NCBI RefSeq assembly: GCF_042242105.1
Contig: NC_092013.1
Span: 3,467,987-3,531,986 of the forward strand
DNA: 64,000 bases
DNA from: Pempheris klunzingeri
Taxonomy: Eukaryota > Chordata > Actinopteri > Acropomatiformes > Pempheridae
Direction of reading: 5' to 3'
How positions within the stretch are numbered: position 1 is the first letter of the stretch; every line of letters begins with the position of its first letter. The notes beneath the pieces are model-generated. The model was not told the origin of the DNA and made no database searches. It was given only the letters and a program-made list of their open reading frames with translations. The position numbers and the translations under genes were made by a program. Shown here in pieces: positions 19,344-31,945 of this stretch.

Positions 19344-20520
19344 CTTCAGCGCATATCAGCACCTGAAAGCACACACATGATACGCTGTATACATGTACAC
19401 ACACACACATACATACATACAGGCGGTGCATCATGATCAGAGGGAATGAACCACTCTCAGGGTTTTATATGCTCATATGAGTGGGGTGCAATCTAATCAA
19501 AGGATAAGTGTGGTTTGGAAAGTGCCCTAAGCTGCCGTTTTATTGCCAAGTCGACTCAGAAATTATGCCAAATTCAGACAAACCTTGATAGTCTAGTGTC
19601 AAGCTTTGAGAAAATACAAACAAACAAAAAGAAATCAAGCCATTGAGGATATAAATGAAGTGACTCCAAGGGAAGAGTAGATTGTGGATTCCTACAGATT
19701 TATGAGGGTAGACTATCCAGTTAGTAAAGCAGCCTTGGTTCCTGCTTAGTGCTTGATGGGAGTGAAATCTCATCTGTTCCACTGCGAGGAGCGACTGATG
19801 ATGATGTAGTGATTTGGAGCCTCGGGGGAGATGGGTCATCCTGCGTTCAGCGAGCCTGCCCGCTAGAACGATACCACTCTGCTAGCAGTGGCAGCACACG
19901 TACACACTGCACATACAAACCGTTTTCCAGTATGCTTTCATGTCGAGGCATGTTGCAGCACTGACTGGGAGAAGGACGAGTGCTAGTCGTGACTGTCCCA
20001 GCAAGGCGCATATTAAGCAGCCTGCCTCTTTGTCTAACTGCCCTGAACTGCACGAGCTAGAAAGAAAAATAAACACTCTACTAAGGTTTGTGGAGCCTAG
20101 AAACAATCCAGGGTCCACAGCATATTTCATGCAGAAGTAAGAATTATTGCTCTTCCACGTTCTCATTACTCTGCATTCTCCATACTAGGCTACATCCGTT
20201 CTTTCTTCCAATGGGTTTTAACTGCTGTTCCCCCCCCTTCTCATACCATCCTAAGACAATCCCTCCCTTCTCTCCCTCCCTCCCTGGGTGTAGCAGTACA
20301 GGCCTTTGGACCCTGCCCTTGTTTTCTTGCTCTGGCATTGCCCTGTGTCTGACCCCCTCAGAGTTCACATAAGAGGAAACCTCTGTGGCAGCCTCTAAGG
20401 TCACTGCTCCTTCCTACTCCCACCCAGAGACGCACACAAAGCGGTGGCGTGCGGCTGTACAGCCAGATTGTTCTACTACTACCCTGTCCTGGACTTTGTG
20501 TCTGTATGCGTGTATGTGCA

Positions 20521-20547
20521 CAAACACACACACACACACACACACAC
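20521..20547. repeat. (CA)n microsatellite
   Basis: About 13 CA units in ncoa3 intron 1. Confidence 0.93.
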
Positions 20548-20656
20548 TCTTGAACACAGAGTGAGCTCATTCCAGAGTGGAAAAGTGTAGAACGGATGGG
20601 AGCCATTATGCAAGTCCTGCTCCGCAACTGCAAGCTAGGACATGCAGCCCATTCAC

Positions 20657-20678
20657 CCACCACCACCACCACCACCAC
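20657..20678. repeat. (CAC)7 trinucleotide repeat
   Basis: Gives a spurious poly-Val frame on the minus strand. Confidence 0.9.
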
Positions 20679-20822
20679 TACTAAAGGAGCACCAGGTCTC
20701 AGACACGCACTCTGCACCATAAATCTGCATCGCATGCTTCTTGTCTGTCTACCTTTCACCACCCGTCTCTAAATCTGCTTGTCCTGCTACGGCTATGACT
20801 CTCGCCCCCCCATCTCTCTCTC

Positions 20823-20846
20823 TTCCTTCCTTCCTTCCTTCCTTCC
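20823..20846. repeat. (TTCC)n tetranucleotide repeat
   Basis: Six TTCC units after a CT-rich run. Confidence 0.9.
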
Positions 20847-22832
20847 TGGTTTCTGTCCTAAGGCTCACCTCTGCGGCAATGGAGAAAGATGACATCAGCC
20901 CTCAGCCAGCCTAACATCCTGAGACGGACAAACAGCAGCACTGGGGGCTGCTGGGGGTCTTTCTGGAAACAGGGAATGCATACAGCGGTGTGGTATAGTT
21001 TCTACTTTGGTCAGGGGGAAAAAATGCTGAAAACCGGAGTGAGCGTAAACAGGTTTCAACGTGGATATACAACTTTCTTTAACAAAAAAGTCCTCTCAGT
21101 CCCTTTGTTATATAAAACTACATGGCACAGTTTACTGAGCTTTTCATGTTCATAGTAGTTTGTTCCATTAGTTCACTCACGTTGACATTTTGCACTTTCT
21201 TAAAGTTTGACATGACTGAACTCTGAAAACTGACAACCGAAGTAGACAACACCTCTACAGCAGAGTGAGACATTATGAGCAGCAGCCCACCTAAACCACA
21301 GATGAGTCCCAACAGGCCTGGCAGCATGCCACTGACCTGAATCAGCTTCATTTGTCAATGTGAAACTTGTAAAACCATCAGGTTCACAAACAGCAGCTGC
21401 CAATGTGAGAAATACAACAACCCATAGTTAAAAATTAAATGGTCTGAATTTTTAAAGGATTGTCCACCTGGTGCTGCATCTGTGTGTGTGTGTGTGTGTT
21501 TCTCTACATGTACCACATGCTCACCTTGACCAGTACAAGCCCCAGTCAAGCTCCATTCAGGGTCTACTGTCGCTTCAGTGATTCAACATCTCCTGAAAAC
21601 AGAAGGAGAGAAGAAAGGGTCATGAACAGGCGCTCCCTGAATGTCTGGTTGTCTCAGCATGCTTCCTACAAAAAGCTCTTTATACGTTTTGCTTTCACAG
21701 AAATTCATGGGAAAATCTGATTTCTAAAATTGCACAGGAAGCCACAGCAGATAGCATCCTGTTTGCGTCCTCCCCTCAGCCCGTTCCACTGCGTCATCAC
21801 TTCCCTTTCCTGGAAATGTGGCCACTCATCTTCCATATTTACATATTCTGTTTATCAGGCTGGTCCTCTGTCGTCCAAAAAATTAGCCAAACGGTTGCTA
21901 ACAATAATCCTAAACTTCTCACTGTGCACACAATAAAGCAAGTGGTGCTCATTTGTTGCTCTGTTATTACATGTGGTAACCAAAAAGCTAACGAGCATGT
22001 CACCTTTCTCTCCTTTTACAGCAGTATTGATCATAATTCTATAATAAGTGCTTGTGCTGCTTTAGGAAACATTTGTCAGACACTACACATGTGCTGGTGA
22101 CCTTTCTGTCACAGCATTAATAACCTTCAGTACTTTGCAATCCGACTCATAATCACAGTAAAGACGGCCCTCTGGGATTTCTTGTTTTCTCATCAGAGCA
22201 ATTGGATAAGCTCTCAAAGCGACAAATGAATTTCTCTCAACTCAAGAGAGACTCATTTCTGTTGCTTTGATGAGCTGCTGGTCACCAACATCTGTGTACA
22301 ATTTTCCCATTTCAAAATAGCAGTTACAATATTACTGTCAGATATAGAACATCTTTTTATTTATTTTTTTGCTTTGGGATTTGTCTAGTCACGTTTTCAT
22401 ATCAAGGGACCTGACATGGGTCCCAGCACACAAACAGGGAGGGGCCTGGTTGTCTGTGTTTGGGTACAAACTGCTCCAAAAACCACTGACCTTTAGCACC
22501 ACCATCCTACTGCTACAGATAAGCCTGTCAGATGTTCTTTCCTTTGTGAAATCTCATAATAATCACACTGCTCTAACCGAAAATGAATCATCTATATAGC
22601 TGCAATAATGTGTCTACAAGATTAAACTCTTGATTGCAAGCTGACTAAAAAATACAGTTGTAAAAGAAATAAAAACAATAAAAAAATGTTTCAACACATG
22701 AAAAGATGGGGAAAATCTTCTCACGATGCTCCCATTTTGATGTATTTGTATTAGTCATGAGTCTAACTCACGATCATCACAGCCACACATTGGGGCCTGC
22801 AGCCTGCAACCTTCTCTGACGACAGTTTGTGT

Positions 22833-22859
22833 GCATGTGTGTGTGTGTGTGTGTGTGTG
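22833..22859. repeat. (TG)n microsatellite
   Basis: About 12 TG units in ncoa3 intron 1. Confidence 0.9.
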
Positions 22860-23322
22860 ATCCTTCACCACAGACCACTGATCACATCAGTCCTAAACGC
22901 TGTGCTGCTACTGAGCTAATGCTGCAGCTGAATAATTTAACTCAGAGAAAAAGAGAAAAGCGTTTCCCTTCTGTCAACTGTCCAAACACGGTTTAATAAT
23001 TCTGAGTCGACTCTTCTCAGCAACAGATCAACAATTCACACAAAAGAGAGGGGAAAGCAACGTGTGAATATTGTTTAAAATGTGTTTTTCCTGACGGTTT
23101 AGTTTAGTAGCTGTCATTGACGGCCATTATCAATAGTACACTTTGTTAACCTGTGTGTTTTCTGCACTTGTTTACTGACACAAGAACGCAACGCACATGC
23201 TCGAGTGACTTCTGGAAGTGAAATGTAATTCAGGCCAGGAGATATAAGCACTCCTATGAATATGGACAGCAGGAGGAGGAGTCAAGGCAGATTGGGTGGA
23301 ATAAAGAGGAGGAGGAGGAGGA

Positions 23323-23345
23323 GGGAGAACAGGGAGGGGGAGGGG
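23323..23345 (+). other. G-quadruplex-type tract in a purine run
   Basis: Four G runs of at least three bases within 23 bases, inside about 90 bases of almost pure purine (23266-23358). Confidence 0.6.
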
Positions 23346-24617
23346 AGAAGAGAAGAGACACAGTGCTGCAAATCATTTAGAAAAAATGTGATACTGGCAG
23401 CGATACCGGGCGTTTGACACTCCTAAACTAAACTTGTTTGTCATATAGTGCTTTAAACACATCTGCCTTTGGATATATTATTTAACCAATATTTAAAAGT
23501 TCTCTAGTTCAATGTAGTACCAATAAAAATCAAGTATGTCAGACTGCAAGAAACACAATACTAAAGCTACAATGGTGCAAAACAAAAAGTTGTGTGTGTC
23601 GAGTGCTGACTGGTGTTGAAAGAGCAGCCAGAGTTTTCTAATTATCTTTGAGGCAGTGTCTAAAAGCACTCCCTCTTTACTACACAATACGCTATATTTA
23701 TCGACCGACAGTGGATTTGAGAGCAAAACTTCAAAATTGGTGTTGAAAATGATAAAAACTTTATCCACAACATGACTAAACGGTGACAGAGCTTCTTTTA
23801 AATGGCCACAGATTGAGCTTTGACTGTGAATTTGCTTGTTCAGCTGGTCAGAAGTGAGAGGGGGGCTGTGAATGGACAGTTGGACAATCCCTCGTACTCC
23901 AAACCACATTGACTGCGAGGGGGTTTTGCCTCCTCATTATCTTCATCAAAACTGCCCGCCAGCATTGCAGCACCTCCTGCACCAATCGTGTGTAATAAAA
24001 CAAGTATTTAAAACGTCATCAGAGACACGATTATCTCAAGGATACAAGCCTTGCGTGCCTCAGAGCTCTGCTATCAAGCGTGACTTCACGGATGCTGAGT
24101 AAATAGAGGGAGCCTCTCCAAAGACATAGACTATCTGTCCCCATATTCTTATGTTCTTTCAGACTGATCTTACACATTTCATCTGAATCATCTCCGGGAT
24201 TATGCAGCTTCAGCGAGATACAAACATGCAAGGTAGCTAATGTTTAGCTAGCTAAATTAGCTGACTTGATATGCTAAAGGGCGCATGCAGCAGGTTATGC
24301 TTAGTGGATGGCTGTGATATATATTTGCAAACAGATTGAAAAAAAAAATGCTTTTCACATGATAAAATTCCTCATTAAAAGTGTTTGACTATATGCAGGT
24401 ATGGGTGTGTTGTTCTTCCACAAGAGGGCAAATCACTTTTGTGCCTCTCTAAACAAAAATGCCTATCTACTTACAGATATGTTGCCAGTGAGATTACTTG
24501 GATAAACACGGTGCTGCATGACTCTGCATTTCTTTCACATTTCAGTTAGTAATATAAAAATAAAAATTCCCTTTTTCGATGTACAGGCGTTTGGCTAAAG
24601 GCCAGAACGGCAGCGGT

Positions 24618-24650
24618 GTCAGTCAGTCAGTCAGTCAGTCAGTCAGTCAG
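24618..24650. repeat. (GTCA)8 tetranucleotide repeat
   Basis: Eight exact units plus one G in ncoa3 intron 1. Confidence 0.95.
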
Positions 24651-25874
24651 GACCAGAATAGTGAGGAGGACATTCCTGCTCAGCCTGAAATAAAGCCTGC
24701 AATCTGAGCTCCCTGAGACAATGAGTGGCAGGCCCAACAATAAACACTGGCCCACCCAAAACAAAGATCAGACAAAGCGGGGCGCACATACACACAATTA
24801 TAAACCCCCAAAAACACACACCCAAAGCACATGTGTCCAAACGGTATCATTAGAAATGTGTGCGTGTTTGAGAAAGAGAGGGGTCAAGCAGTTTGGGTGT
24901 GGAAAATGTTGTAAAAGTACTGAAAAAAATAAAAATAAAACAATATTTCTGGCAGACACGAGCTGCTAGAAGCATTTAGCATCATTACCACAGAGGCAAG
25001 GTAATAAAGCAACAAAAGGTGTCTACTTGAGTTTGGGACATCAAGAGCAACAAGGAAACAAAAGGACAGAATGACTTCCTGTTTTTCTTCAAAGAACATC
25101 TCCACCTCCTGTTGAGCATTCAACCAGCCAAATACTGGGTTAAGTGCAATTGGGGCCCACAACAACACCAGCCTCTGTGTGTTCATTCAAAAACAAATCC
25201 TGAGTAATTCTGAAGCCATGTTTTGCTGAATCCAAATGCTGAACTTGCAAACTGGGCCCCATTGTTTCCTCAGCCATAAATAAAATCAAAAACATAAGAG
25301 ATTAAAGATGTATACTATCTAATATAGTTTAAAGTATATGATATGTTTGGATCACATGATGTTTTCCAAAGAACCAGCTTGGGTTTTTGAGGTGACTCAT
25401 CCTCATTAATACGTGTTTAAGTATTGATGTTATTGAGTTTCATCGGCTCTGCACACTCTCTGAGGCGTGTGGCTGCAAAACTGAAATGATTTGGCTAAAC
25501 TGAAAGACAGGAGCGCTGACACGCGGTCTTAGACTTCTTAATCCTACAAAAGACTTGGAAACACCAAAAAGAAAAGTCATTTGGTGATCTGGACTGTGCG
25601 AGCTACAGAGCTACAACAGACTGTTGTTGTAATGTGATCTGCTACACTATAATATGGGCTGATCTTTAAACTGGTTTGATGCTCAACAGGCTGAGGTCTC
25701 TTCGTTGTGTGTTACAACCCAACAGTAGTAACTTTGCACTAATGAAGACCACCTTGTGGAGCTCGTTAATGACCAAATTAAACCTGCACAACTAACTGAG
25801 CGATTCATCTAAATAAATTGCAACATTTTCACCGCAGAGTTACGAGTCAGTGGTATACTGCTGAACATGTAATA

Positions 25875-26362
25875 GCCCTGACACACCAAACCCGACATCA
25901 AAGAACCGGCGGCACATTGCCTGTGTCTGGTCCAAAAAGTTACACTTGAACGCACTGCAAAGACTAAAGCCAGTGGCCAATTAGCATCCACGTCCTGCTC
26001 CTCCGTTAGAGGAAATAACTCTCCAGACCAGCAGGTGGCAGCAGCCTGTATTAGTCTTTCAAAAAGGGAAACCAGAGCGCCCAGGACTGAGGATATACAA
26101 ACCATAAACAGAGCAGCGTTTGTTTCCCATTTTCACAACGCTCTTCACACTGTTTCGTAGTATAGCTAATGTCGTTGCTTTCGTCACTTTCTCATGCCGA
26201 TCAGACTGCACGCTCTCTCTCTCTCACCAACGGCCCATTTAACATGCTCAGTCAGCCGAAAAGTCACCAACAGGAGTCCGACTAGTGGCAACAGTGCGGA
26301 AAACACCACAAATAGGAGGGACAAGCAGGCTCACCGACAGCCCGACATCGGTGTGTCAGGGC
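25875..26362. mobile_element. MITE-like element with GCCCTGACACACC inverted ends
   Basis: The 13-base end at 25875-25887 recurs exactly, inverted, at 26350-26362, and related CCGACATC sequence continues inside both arms. The length is 488 bp with no transposase frame, so it is a non-autonomous DNA element. The target duplication is unclear and I cannot assign the superfamily. It carries a perfect CTCF core at 26028-26042. Confidence 0.7.
26028..26042 (+). promoter_or_regulatory. CTCF consensus match inside the MITE
   Basis: CCAGCAGGTGGCAGC, the same 15-mer as at 17897, here within the inverted-repeat element. Confidence 0.4.
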
Positions 26363-28290
26363 CTAAAGGCAAACACTGCAACGCTATCCTCCTGTTGGGC
26401 CTTGAAAGTAGGTTAGTACTGTAGGTAGCAAGCTGTCATGGCCCAGCTCTACGGCCTCGACAAACAGAGGGAAACAAACACCGTTGTACTGAGAAATCAA
26501 ACAATCAATCACAGTAATTAGCCTTGTATGCTAACGTTAGCAGGCAAACACACTGCTGAATCTGTCCATTGTACCTCTGCGGTTGTGTTTTCAAACAGAC
26601 AAAAAAAAAAACAACCTACAACTGGACAAACGTTGAGGAGTGAGGATCAACAAAAAGTCATCAGCTTTTGGTCCTAACTTCAGCGAGCCCCATAAAAGGT
26701 GAGGTATGTGACAGGTAGGAAGGCAAGAGGGACGAGGAATCAATTTAAGTTGAAATCTAAAGGCCATTACAACCAACGAACCAACCACTTTTATGCTACA
26801 ATTTAAAGCTTAATTTCTTTGTCTGTTCATCCACAATGCAGCACTAACTAACTAACTTATGAATTAAAACGTAACTTGGGAAAGGGTCCTTGCTGTAGCA
26901 CACCTACAGCGTCTGACACGTGTGGACTTCCACTCCTGAAACCAGTCTTTTTCTTTTTACTCTTGGCAGGAAAAACAAGGGTACCACAGACAACATTATT
27001 GCCTTTGCTTCACTTTGTTTAGCAGTCATCTATCATCTTGACATTTGGGGGATTTCCCCTTAATTTTGAGGGAAGATGACTTCCAGAAGCAAACATTATT
27101 CAGAGAGTCGAATGCACCCTTGTTGTTGCTGAATATTGCTTATAAGCCACTTTCCTGCCAACATCACACATGATTTTAATGAAACGTGGGCTAGTGAGAC
27201 TCAACTGGAGACAGAGGGTTTGATGGCAAGACAGAGAGCGGTGCCACACAATTAAAGTCAGGGAAGGGGATGAGGAGGGCATATGTCAGGCATGTGTGTT
27301 CAAGTGTGGATTCTGAAAAAAGTGAAGAGAAATTGTTCAGAGAAAGACTCCATTTAGGTACCGAGGCAGCTGTGAAATTCCAGCAAGGGCTTAAAAACCA
27401 GACTGAAAGCTCAGGCTATGTCCCTTCGTTTGTCTGTGGTGTCTCTAGTGGCCGAGCAAGATGTTTTAGTCTCTTTATTCCTCTGTGCGCTTTTAATGCG
27501 AAGGCCCACTCAAACAATGTCCGAGTTGTGAACTGACTCGGCCAAAAATAAAAACAAATACAAAGTCCAATGTGTTTCTGCTTTACCACATTCACTCACT
27601 CACACATGAGTTCAAATGAACAGCCTCGACGAGCGTGACTGATTTAGAGTTAATATTGAAGTCACACAAGGAGCAGTTCACAGTGGAATAAAGCACACCT
27701 TTCAAAAGCACGGTAGTGACGCAAATGTGAGAGGAGAGGACGAGGAGGTGGGGCTGGAGGAGCAGACAGAAACACACCCTCACAGAAGCTTGTTGGGAGT
27801 CTGCGAAGCATTTCTGAAAAGCATCACCAAGTTTTAAAGGAAACCAACTTAAAAGGTTCAATTTGATTGACCAATCAAGGCCTGAAACACTGTTAAACAG
27901 CTAAATGTGTAAAATGTCGGCTATTTTCTATACATTTAAACAGTTTCAGACACAAACTTGATTTAAAAAAAAAAAAATGTGGGGTGCATCATCAATAAAT
28001 TAAGAGCTGCTTAGACCATCTGCAACTCATTTGCACTGACTGCAAAACATACTGTTGACGTAAATTACATTAGAAATGCTCTCATTAAACAAATTCACTA
28101 GGACACATAATAAAAACTGTAGAAAAACACAAAACAGCCATTTGTCCCAGTGGCTTCTTCCTCAAACTTGTAGCATGCGTGATGCCCGTAGATGAAATGT
28201 GGCGAGGGAGAGAAGGTGGTTCAAAGCAGAGAGAAACTGCCTTCACAGGATTGCTTTTTCCTCCTAGAAGAAACAACCCCCACCCGCGCC

Positions 28291-28311
28291 CAGCACACAC
28301 ACACACACACA
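28291..28311. repeat. (CA)n microsatellite
   Basis: Ten CA units; a TG repeat lies 110 bp further on (28423-28452). Confidence 0.9.
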
Positions 28312-28422
28312 CAAAGCTCAGACTGTGTGTGCATCTCCCCATTTTTCTCACACAAACTGCAACGTGTAGAAAAACCAGAGAAAATAAATGAAGGTGGAAA
28401 CAAAGAGATGGCAGATTCCACC

Positions 28423-28426
28423 ATGT

Positions 28427-28452
<26 letters not shown>
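28423..28452. repeat. (TG)n then GA microsatellite
   Basis: About 14 TG units followed by a short GA run. Confidence 0.93.
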
Positions 28453-28460
<8 letters not shown>

Positions 28461-29173
28461 CACATGCATCTCCAACAACTATCCATCATCAATGCGGACA
28501 AAGAACAGAAAGGAACAGGAAAGGACCCACACAGGCACAGATTCAACCAGCTAACTCGTCGCATAGCGCCACCGTTGAGCCCTTCATTTTCTACAAGCTT
28601 GACACATCTGTGTTTATCCGGCGAGGTGATAAGAGCGAGGACGCAACATCGTCCAGAGAAGACCACAGTGACCAAGCAAAAAAAAAAAAAACACAGGCGG
28701 CTGTGATCGCACAAGGCTAATATTATGGAAATTAGTTCATTAATCAATGGCTAAACAGCCTTTTATCTGGAGAGCCAGAGCGCCAAGGCCTGATCAGCCT
28801 CCATGCTGCCCAGTCTGATAACACACACACATCTTCACTTGCTACTGATGAGGAGAAATCTTATGTAGCCTCACTGTGGAGATATTGTCAACCACTGTAA
28901 TTGCTTTTTTCAATATTTTGTTAATGACCTCATGTTGATATATTATAATATCATATCATATAAAAAGAGAATGTGCTTGGTTTTATCTTTGCCTTTCAGA
29001 AGCAGTGAGTGCACGTTTCAACTGTGCAACTCAGTAAAAAAAAAAAAAAAAAGCAGACATTCATTTTCAGACCTCAGCACAGCTCTGACGATTTTCTCTC
29101 TTCCCTCCCTCCCTCCCTTCCTCTTGTGCGACTCTCTCTCCTCCCTCTCTGTGCTCCCTCCCCCTCTACCCTC

Positions 29174-29204
29174 CTCCTCCTCCTCCTCCTCCTCCTCCCC
29201 CTCC
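29174..29204. repeat. (CTC)n trinucleotide repeat
   Basis: About ten CTC units in a CT-rich block; long frames here are poly-Ser, poly-Leu or poly-Glu artefacts. Confidence 0.9.
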
Positions 29205-30170
29205 TCTTCCTCCTCCCCCCACCGTCCCTGTTGGATTGGTGGAGTAAACACAGGAAGAGAGCGGGCTCTGTTCCACCACGCCAGAGCTGGAGCTGGGCGT
29301 TCCTGCAGAGCTCCTGCGCCGGGGTCAAAAGTTTACTGTGGTTTTCATTTCACCTTTCCTCAGCCAATCACAGCGCCACACTGCAGCGCCTGAACTCTGA
29401 CCCCTGCAAAGAATTCCACTCAAAAGATGGTCTGACGCCAGTTTCACAACTGCACCCCCCTCCCATCTCCCATTTTTCCTCTTACTACTCCTTTTCCCTT
29501 CTTTCAACTGGCCAGTGTCATGTGTTGACAGAGCCTAGGTGAAAAAGATTCCAGAAAAGAGGTACGAGGGGTAACGGAGAGCAGGGGCAGGAGCAGGACT
29601 CAGGTTTTTAAATCTCACAGCCCGGCTTGATCAGAAAACTATCAACACATGCTTTCTTCTGTCCACCAGGGTGACGAAGAGCTAAATAAAAACAAAAACA
29701 AAATGACATTTTTTCCTTAAAAATCTGAGAAACACAAGGATCATTTTACAGTCTGACACACGAGTAGAGGCCTTTCCAGTCTGCTTTGTTTGAATCCCTG
29801 TGAAATAAATCCCACAGAATTATGGATTATTAAAGGATAGAACATAAACCTAATCCTTGTGCACTTGATATGGTCTACTACTCTACTCTTAATTTCTCAT
29901 CTTAATGTCCCTATATCCGCGATGCTTCCCGGAGCCTGCCACACACTCTGCCCGCCACGTGTCGCTCAGTTTCAGGTTAACACTATTAAAAGTGTGTTTG
30001 AATGACTTATGAGGACAGGCGAGATACAGGGGTCACGAGGACAAAGTGTTGAAAGACGGACAGAGAAGGCAAAAGGGGGAGGAAGAAAGAGTGAGAAGCT
30101 CTGCTGAGGTTGTCACAAAACTAAAAGGAATCTGTTAAGGAATCAAATCAGACTTGCTCAGTCTGACTGG

Positions 30171-30194
30171 ACACACACACACACACACACACAC
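30171..30194. repeat. (CA)12 microsatellite
   Basis: Uninterrupted CA units in ncoa3 intron 1. Confidence 0.93.
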
Positions 30195-31431
30195 TGAGCC
30201 ATAATCCAACTGTGGGTTTGTTTTTGTCTTGGTGACACTGCACTCTGTTCCCATCTGCTGAGTGATTAAGCCTGCACTGCTAATCAAGTCGCTCACACTG
30301 TAAGGGAGCGGGCAAAGGACGACACACAGGGATCGGGCCGACACACGCTGGACTGGCCGCTGCTTCAAACTGCCTTCTGTTTTCACCCACCGATATATTA
30401 ATGAATATATTTTTTTTAAAAAGAAAGGGTTAAAAATTCAGGGTCAGCGTTCCTGCAGACCCACATGCTGCTCCAAATGAAATCAACTTTGATGGGTTTA
30501 GAAATGGGTTCACACGGTCTAAACTGTAATATAAAACAGTATAATATAAATATTAAATTAATAAACAACGTCCTCACTGAAGACTGTGTAAGGCGCTTGG
30601 ATAGTCTTATTTAAGTTTAGTGTCTTCGACGTAAAGCGACAACAAAACATGCAAACATACAACAAGTTAATAAAATTGATGAGCTTCACTGGTAATGATT
30701 CCCTTTCCTGACAGATATTGAATGAAAAACTGGTTGCTTGCTGTTCTTGAGCTTTAAAGGACATTCTGTACATTTCTACTGGTTAGTTTCTTAAAGCCTG
30801 CAGAATCTCTGTGCGCCTATATGGCAGCTTGTGGCACGTTATTTGTGTTCTGAAGAGTAAAACACATGGCTGAACAATTAAACGACGGACATCAGTTATT
30901 TTGTGCAATATTGAGATGATGACTATCACCGTTATTTTTCCAATTCGGGGTAAAAAAGAAAATTGCTACATTGAACCTGAACTAAACATGAAGCATTAAT
31001 ACTGTACCTGGTCATGTTTAATAATAATCACAATTATAAGGCATCTGATTGTGCAGTCTTTATAAAACTTTGCCTGCATTCTCTCATTAACTCAGAACTG
31101 GTCCCTGCCTGACACTTCCAAGTATAAAAGCTTAACAGGAACGTGTCGGCACATGTTGGTACCATTGCTGTGAAACTTCTTTTTCCTCTTGAGTTATCTA
31201 TAGTAAAATTATACCACTCTTTTTTCATTACACTGAACGCATTAGATCAAAATATTTACACGACATAGTATCGTATCGTAGGCAGCAGATCATCAAGCAA
31301 GCTCATGTGTGAAGGTCACCACGATGATGGACTTCTTACCGCTGATTGTGTGCTGGCTTTAGTAAGCAGATTGTATCGGAGCTATATCCTGCTTATCTGA
31401 AAAGCAAATAGGCTAATACAGGGTGGCCGCA

Positions 31432-31696
31432 TTTCCACTGCGTGGTGCGGCTCAACTGTCTTTGACTTGCTTTTGGTACCAGGTACTTTTCTTGATATTA
31501 AATAACCACTGCAGATAGTTACCCCTCAGTGACTGTTAGCTGATCATCGTAGCAAGACCTTGAGAAACAGTTGTTATTGCATCTTCAGCCCAACAGAAAC
31601 CCACTGTTCCTTTCATCAGCGGTGAAAACCGAGAAACACCTGCACTTCGTCAATTGAAAACACTGTGGTTTTGCATTTTCCAAAATCTGTTGAGTG

Positions 31697-31735
<39 letters not shown>

Positions 31736-31945
31736 GTTGTGCAGGATGTCCTGTATGAGATAAATCTCGTGAAGCTTCACTCTGACCCATCAGAGGTGCT
31801 CAGTGTTTTCACTCCACCTTTTAGCATCGGCTCAGCTCAAAGGAGGTGATACCAGGTACTACCCACAACCTTTGGCCTATGGAGAAAAACTACAGTTACA
31901 AGTGAGGATATTTGAGCTGAACCAAACTGTACCATGCAGTGGAAA
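31432..31945. mobile_element. MITE-like element with TTTCCACTGC inverted ends
   Basis: The left end TTTCCACTGCGTGGTGC and the right end, read inverted, TTTCCACTGCATGGTAC agree at 15 of 17 bases. Internal GGTACCAGGTACT-type sequence also recurs near both ends. The element is 514 bp, has no coding frame, and contains a run of 31 A (31700-31730). Elements with this end are familiar in teleost genomes; the superfamily is not assigned. Confidence 0.75.
31700..31730 (+). repeat. Poly(A) run of 31
   Basis: The longest homopolymer in the window, inside the MITE-like element. Confidence 0.95.

Noticed and set aside
28085..28747. 220-codon minus-strand frame
   Set aside because: Contains poly-Thr-His and Cys-Val runs from TG/CA repeats, has no homology and lies in the ncoa3 intron.
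29009..29542. 177-codon plus-strand frame
   Set aside because: Built on an A run and a CTC repeat; composition is simple-sequence.
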